The translations under genes and the position numbers were made by a program. Shown here piece after piece: positions 59,410 through 64,000 of a DNA stretch of 64,000 bases (its first letter is position 1; each line of letters opens with the position of its first letter). The notes beneath the pieces were generated by a model. That model ran no database searches and was not told where the DNA came from. It saw only the letters and a program-made list of their open reading frames with translations. This DNA is from Rhodocollybia butyracea. Taxonomy: Eukaryota > Basidiomycota > Agaricomycetes > Agaricales > Omphalotaceae. The stretch is from NCBI GenBank assembly GCA_015501585.1, contig JADNRY010000073.1:62001-126000 (forward strand), read 5' to 3'.

Positions 59410-60185
59410 AGACTGTCTCTAAATAGTGGATCAATGTTCCAATGGCCTTAATAGCGTTGTGTTACCGTTGAACGTATCCCTTACAACACTGCCAATACAC
59501 CTGATCTTTCCTTCAAAAATTTTGTTCATGTTAAAATGTTCAAACATCACACCAATACACTTGATCTTTCCTCCAAGATCACCAAATTGAAAAACTCGCA
59601 GGTGACTTTTGCCTCACCGTTGTTCTAAGCTCGTGTTTGTGCTTTGTACTTTACCCCGTCTGTCAAATCTAGAAGAACGGGTGTTCTAAGCAAAGACGGA
59701 GGTATCTATTTGCTTTAGGCAGCATCTTTTTCCATCTTGGATTTTACCCATGTGTGATTTTTTTCAAAAAGAAACATATTTTCCGGATAAAGTAGTTAAT
59801 AGACCTTGATTACAGTAAGATCCCTTTGATCCGTTGAGAACAGAGTGAGTTATTGCGTCCTTTTCCGAGACAACTCAGAAAAGGACCGCGTATAGTCACA
59901 TCAGGTGACGCAGAGCACTACAAGAAGTAACATTGATCAGTTGCTTCTTACGCTTCAACCACGACCTCAGCTCTTTTTTCTTTCAAGCCCATGGGTGAGT
60001 GGCTTTGTTTTGACCTTTTATATATTCCTTTTGTATGTTCTTTGTCTCAAGCAACGGGTGTCGCTTGCAGGGAGCATCCTACTTTGGAGCCAAACTGCAA
60101 GCAGCCCGCTGCCTTGACGTCATTTAACTACCTATTGCCTGAAACCAACAGCTTTCCCTCGACTTAACCTGACCGTTGCCCTTTA
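59410..60185. other. Region upstream of the TET/JBP-like gene
   Basis: Probably contains its promoter and perhaps first exon(s), which I could not resolve. The phrase 'cacctgatctttcctccaagatc' recurs in two near-identical forms near 59490-59590. No other gene recognised. Confidence 0.45.
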
Positions 60186-61807
60186 TTGACTCGCGGCGGC
60201 AGGATCTACTCCCCCTGGGGGAGCAACGGCGTCAAGGCTCAAGCCATGGAGCCTGTCCATAGCCGAATGCCCTTTCACCTGAAAGACCAACTACGTGAGC
60301 AAGCGCAGCTGCAGGATGAAGCCGCTGCCTCGGATGACCTTCAGGACAACCCCAAAATCAATAGCCTCGACCAACCCCTCCCTAACAACGGCTCCCTCGG
60401 CGACGCTTCGCTGTACGAATTTGTTCTGAACCTCCTGCCTGAGCCCCCTTCTGCCTTCCAGCCTCTTCCGTCTTCAATTCCAAATGCAGGCATTGGCCCT
60501 CATTGCACCAAGAGAGAGAAAACCGCAGCCAAGGATGCCAAGAATTGCAAGAAGAGAAGGCTCAAACCCGCTGCCTGGGCCAAGGAAGAGCAACCCGAAC
60601 TTTCGCCGCTGGCTCAGCAATGGCTTCAATCCTTGGAATCCCTGACGGCCGAAGGCTATTCGTTGGCAGAGGATGCCTTGGTTAGATTGGGAGGTTACAC
60701 TGGGAAGAAGCAGGAGTTTGACCGAGTTCACAGCAGCGTCTCGGAGCTGGAAGCCCAGGGGTTGGTTGAGTTTGTTGCAGAGCCCGGGTGTGTTTTCTCA
60801 GCCTCTTGCCGTGCATCTTACTTAGCCTTGCTTTTTAGACGGTCGTACACCATCCTTGATTCCAATGGCGTTGTTTCCAGCGTGGTTGGCGGCCACCCTC
60901 AGGATACCCGGTGGCTCGAGACCGTTAACCAGCCAGCCGCGGAAGCCATACGCCAAGCACGTAGCAGCCTCACCTTCAGCGAAAAACAGACCAACCATCG
61001 CCGTGCTGACTGCCCCTCTGTCGCTTTTGGTGTCAGCTTTGGCAGAGGAGCAAAGGTTGGTCCTGGGCTCTTCAGGGGATTGCCCTTCGCTGATGCTAGT
61101 TTAGAAGCCTGGAAATTTACACCAAGCCAACCAAGCTGCCCTCTTGACTATGGTTGCCCTCCTCAGCCTTCCCTGCTTTGCTCGAATATCCGGTTTTGCA
61201 AACTGTACGCCCCCCCTAAAACAACAGATTCCCAGCCTGACATTTGCTTCTAGGTCTTTTCATGGCCTACGCCTATCAATGTTACGCCTACAGCAAGAGC
61301 ACCCTGGACAAACTCTTCACCTGGAACACAAACCTTCATCGTACATTCAAGAGCAGCGCATGGGCTGCATGCACAATCAACTTTGGTCCCTTTGCCTTCA
61401 CTTACCCTCACGTCAACTCGGCCAACCTTTGTTTTGGCTGGTGCTCTATCACCGCCTTAGGAAACTTTGACCCCAAACTTGGAGGGCATCTCATACTGTG
61501 GGACCTTGGGCTTTTCATTAGGTTCTCTCCCGGCTCAACCATCCTCATCCCTTTGGCCCTCCTCGTCCATTCAAACATTCCCGTTGCTCCTGGCGAGGAG
61601 CGCTACTCCTTTGTTCAATACTCCTCCACTGGAATTTTTTGTTGGGTTGAGAATGGCTTTCAAAGCAATGTTGACTTTGAAAGCTACGCGACCGCCTCCC
61701 AACGCTCCAAACGCAAAGATGAACAAAGAGGGAGATGGGGGAGTGGGCTTCGTATGTTTTTGAGATGGGTGGATATCCAAGCAGGAAACTGGAAGGGTAG
61801 TTTGTAG
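60186..61807 (+). CDS. TET/JBP-like 2-oxoglutarate/Fe(II) dioxygenase, altered metal site
   Basis: The C-terminal domain matches the TET/JBP dioxygenases expanded in mushrooms, which oxidise 5-methylpyrimidines in DNA. Exons 60186-61055, 61105-61204 and 61254-61807 splice in frame: GVSFGRGAK joins KPGNLHQANQ, and RISGFAN joins CLFMAYAYQC. The core shows NFGPFAFTYPHVNSANLCFG, ITALGNFDPKLGGHLILWDL, FSPGSTILIPLALLVHSNIP and ERYSFVQYSSTGIF. The second His (VHSN) and the 2-oxoglutarate Arg (EERYSF) are present. The first metal pair, HxD in active members, reads H-V-N here, so catalysis may be lost or altered. The N-terminal half is a charged, Pro-rich region. The true start is unclear because the frame opens without ATG until 60246. 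It is flanked by transposons, as is common for these genes. Confidence 0.7.
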
Positions 61808-62231
61808 ATTAACGTTTTCCTGTATCTCCTTTGTAGCTTTTCTGAATGAACGCCAAACTTATTGTATGAAACACCGTTGAATAAAGCCTTGAATAAACCG
61901 TTGCTTAGAGAAATTTTGAGTATGTACACAATCACAAAGGTACAAAACAAGCTTTTCTGTCAAGCCTAAATAAGTTAATGATCCGGGACAAGCTAAACTG
62001 AGTAAACCAGTAAATCCCACGCCATCTGCTCTTGCTTTCCTTTGTTTTTCTACTACCATGGGCACAGGTGGCCTTTCAAAATATTGGAAGAAACAACACA
62101 CTAGAAAAACCGACTCACCTCTTGGAAGAAGCCATAAACCTCCGCACTCTGCTGACCGTCATCAAACGGACGGCCGTGGCCATGGCCCGCTTGTCCTTTG
62201 AGCCCCATCCAGCAACAATGAAGGTACCGAC
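61808..62231. other. Spacer downstream of the TET/JBP-like gene
   Basis: About 420 bases. The first part is a likely 3' region. I see nothing else before the split open frame at 62232. Confidence 0.4.
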
Positions 62232-62309
62232 ATGCCTGTTACCCCACGCATTGGCTCCACCATGGACAAGTTCCGCAAATTTACTGAGGAGGAAGATGCG
62301 AGTATTCTC

Positions 62310-62683
62310 CATCAGGAAAAGCTGTTTTTGCCTAGGTGACCCCAGAGTGGCCTAAAGCAAACTAGGTGACCTATGAATCCTATGGCATCCTAGGAATTTG
62401 GGCTTGTCCCTTGCCAGTCGAGGCTCTTGAGGATTCCCTAGGGTATCCTAGGCAAGCCCAGGGCAAGCCTAGGTTTGCCCAGGTTTGCCCAGGTGTTCCC
62501 CAGGTGTTCCCCAGGAGCACCTGGGCAAACCTGGGCAAACCTAGGCTTGCCTAGGGAATCCTCAAGAGCCTTGACTGGCAAGGGACGAGCCCAAATTCCT
62601 AGGATGCCATAGGATTCATAGGTCACCTAGTTTGCTTTAGGCCACTCTGGGGTCACCTAGGCAAAAACGGCTTTTTCCTGATG
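62310..62683. mobile_element. Giant palindrome/foldback element, 374 bp
   Basis: The two halves are reverse complements over roughly 175 bases each with few mismatches. The left arm reads CATCAGG...TTTTTGCCTAGGTGACC and the right arm ends GGTCACCTAGGCAAAAA...CCTGATG. The centre lies near 62505 in an array of CCCAGGTGTTC and GCCCAGGTTT units. Consequently both strands encode the same nonsense peptide start (MTYESYGILGIWA). No clear target duplication. It fits a foldback-type MITE, and a transcript across it would form a long double-stranded hairpin. Confidence 0.8.
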
Positions 62684-62705
62684 TCATTGAAAGCTTGACC
62701 GCTAA

Positions 62706-63098
62706 CACAGGGGGCATTGACCAAGGCACCTGAAAATCAGATGCTTTAATAGCATCCCAATAGGCACCTTGAACAGCATCCCAAAATCACACATTGGCCC
62801 TGCTTTGCCTTGTCACACTTTTATATAGAGTACCTGAATCAATGGCTAGTCATTTCTTTAACAAGTCTCAAAGGTCTTTGAGGTAGAGACAAAGGGATTA
62901 AATACAGAATTTTGTTTCTCCTTCAAAGACCTTTGTGACTTACTGAAGGAACAAATGCCCATTAATATAGATCTCTATACAAAAGTGTGACAAGCTTAAT
63001 GTAAGATCCTCAGATGCCATTCGAGGTGCCCATTGAAAGCCAATTGAGATGATATTAAAGCATCTAACTTTCAGATGCTTTGGTCAATGCCCCCGGTG
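62706..63098. mobile_element. PIF/Harbinger-like MITE, 393 bp
   Basis: Inverted ends CACAGGGGGCATTGACCAA (left) and the complement of CACCGGGGGCATTGACCAA (right) continue with similarity for about 50 bases. An inner pair, 'gtcacacttttatatagag' and its partner, matches imperfectly. TAA flanks both sides (62703-62705 and 63099-63101). The 3-base TAA duplication, G-rich ends and small size fit Tourist-like PIF/Harbinger MITEs. Confidence 0.75.
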
Positions 63099-63444
63099 TA
63101 ATAAGCGGCTTCAAAAGCCTGAAGAGACCTCAGATAGTGAGGATGATTTTGCTAAAGCGGAGTCAGAAACTTCCCGGGGAATTCGTCCCAAACAGAAGCC
63201 AGCAAAGTATGTAGGTGGAAGACGCATGTCTGAACCCAAGGGAAGAGGCAAGGGAAAAGCTGTACGTCTTCTTCTGGATAATTGTTCATTTAAACTCATC
63301 GTTGCCTCTTGCAGAAAGCCCCTGTTACCACTTTTACAGTGGAATCAATCATTTGTTTGCCTGAAGGTATAGTTGCCGTTGACCATGTAGGTGTTTTTTT
63401 CGTGAACTTCCTAAGCATGGCGTTGGGGTCCCTAACCCCTTATC

Positions 63445-64000
63445 TGTAACGCCTCCGCCTCTCCATAATCACCACTGACCATATCCGGCGATACGGTCAT
63501 CCTAGACGCCGCCGATAGACCAAACGGTCTATCTTATCATTCTATTTATTATTAATTATATAATAAATCCGTTACTATAAGTATTGTACGATTACTTAAG
63601 AGTCTAGTCAGTCTTTTACACCGTCGTACACACAATAGTATCCTATTTGTCGTGTTCACCGGTGTTCTTAAGGACTTTGCCCATAGCGCGCGTTATACTT
63701 TTTTTGAACATCAAAAAATTACTATTGTGTGAATAACACAAAGCTATTAGTTTAACAAGCTAAAAACAGTTATACTACCAAGTATAACAACCATTATTTC
63801 AACTCACTACACAATCTACACAAACCCGCTCCATTTTTCCGTCCCGCTATATCATTTGCTGTCTCAATGACCTCTCGAAATCAATCAGAGAAGTCATATC
63901 GGAGCATGCGCGATCGTGCACCTTCCATTCATGGTGACGTGTCACCACAATCAATCTATTCAGTCGCATCAGTGACTCATTCCGTGCGTGCGTCTGAAGG
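63445..64000 (+). mobile_element. Second copy of the gag-only LTR element, 5' end only
   Basis: LTR at 63445-63697 (253 bases, TGTAAC...GTTATA), then an interior matching 55577 onwards. The copy continues past the window edge. Its target duplication cannot be tested here. Confidence 0.88.
63867..64000 (+). CDS. Retrotransposon gag-like protein, N-terminal part (runs off the window)
   Basis: ATG at 63867 reads MTSRNQSEKSYRS and stays open to the window edge, whereas the matching site in the copy at 55745 has a TGA at codon 4. This copy may therefore be the better preserved one. Function as in the other gag entry, and the rest is not visible. Confidence 0.55.
   Translation, partial: MTSRNQSEKSYRSMRDRAPSIHGDVSPQSIYSVASVTHSVRASE

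Larger units (their letters stand above)
62232..63261 (+). pseudogene. Hypothetical coding remnant split by two inverted-repeat elements
   Basis: The frame opens MPVTPRIGSTMDKFRKFTEE (62232-62310). It resumes after the palindrome as DVIESLTAN (62681-62702) and after the MITE as KRLQKPEETSDSEDDFAKAE, ending in a basic RGKGKA stretch before a GT donor-like site at about 63261. Removing the MITE and one TAA copy gives a continuous frame from DVIES into NKRLQ, which supports a formerly single gene. The acidic then basic composition suggests a nuclear or transposon-encoded protein. Family unknown. Confidence 0.4.

Noticed and set aside
62366..62626. Two overlapping open frames on opposite strands encoding nearly the same peptide
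   Set aside because: This is a direct consequence of the perfect palindrome, not evidence for genes.
62760..62780. Match to the TIR end 'GAACAGCAT', considered as the missing right end of the 51-kb element
   Set aside because: It lies inside the PIF-like MITE, matches only partly beyond the core and has no flanking octamer equal to AGAACCCT.

Overview
The window reads as nuclear DNA of a mushroom-forming basidiomycete (Agaricomycetes). Genes carry many short introns (about 45-60 bp, several with GC-AG borders). The protein families are typical of that group: DUF6534-type seven-helix membrane proteins, trichodiene-synthase-like sesquiterpene synthases, an NB-ARC/TPR NLR-like protein, BTB proteins, a basidiomycete DDE integrase gene and a TET/JBP-like dioxygenase. 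All gene models were spliced by eye from the sequence, with no database search.

Layout. (1) 1-11.9 kb: a segmental duplication. Each unit holds a DUF6534 membrane-protein gene (+) facing a sesquiterpene synthase gene (-). Unit A (from 1 to about 4.3 kb) looks intact. Unit B (about 6.07-11.9 kb) keeps the membrane gene, but its synthase is a pseudogene and a 1.8-kb block with a broken F-box-like gene lies between the pair. (2) 12.25-14.36 kb: a cytochrome P450 with two apparent frameshifts, possibly the oxidative partner of the terpene synthases. (3) 14.9-29.7 kb: a gene-dense housekeeping block with SEC62, an ELYS-like nucleoporin, the mitochondrial ABC exporter ATM1, a MYND zinc-finger protein, cytosolic seryl-tRNA synthetase and COPII SEC24. 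The SEC24 model starts with a WW domain. (4) 31-39.7 kb: a small secreted protein, another seven-helix membrane protein, a secreted SurE-like phosphatase, a 1.07-kb TIR transposon with a perfect 8-bp target duplication, and a UbiA-type prenyltransferase/terpene cyclase.

(5) 41.2-46.4 kb: an NLR-like NB-ARC/TPR gene cut in two by a 2.3-kb short LTR element flanked by GAGAA duplications. (6) 46.4-64 kb: accessory DNA dominated by mobile elements. It contains a TIR end shared with the 37-kb element, minisatellites, a divergent BTB gene and DDE-integrase gene, a gag-only LTR retrotransposon (TACAG duplication) with a hAT-like element nested in its gag, a TET/JBP-like dioxygenase with an altered metal-binding position, a 374-bp giant palindrome, a PIF/Harbinger-like MITE, and the start of a second copy of the gag-only retrotransposon at the right edge.

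The left and middle parts combine ordinary cell biology (ER translocation, COPII export, tRNA charging, Fe-S export) with a small terpenoid locus. The right part is a nested transposon graveyard. Several inactivating stops there look like CGA to TGA changes, which fits decay of methylated CpG, and this is also where the TET/JBP-like gene sits. Single-base indels in conserved genes cluster between about 10.8 and 18 kb and may be consensus errors rather than biology.
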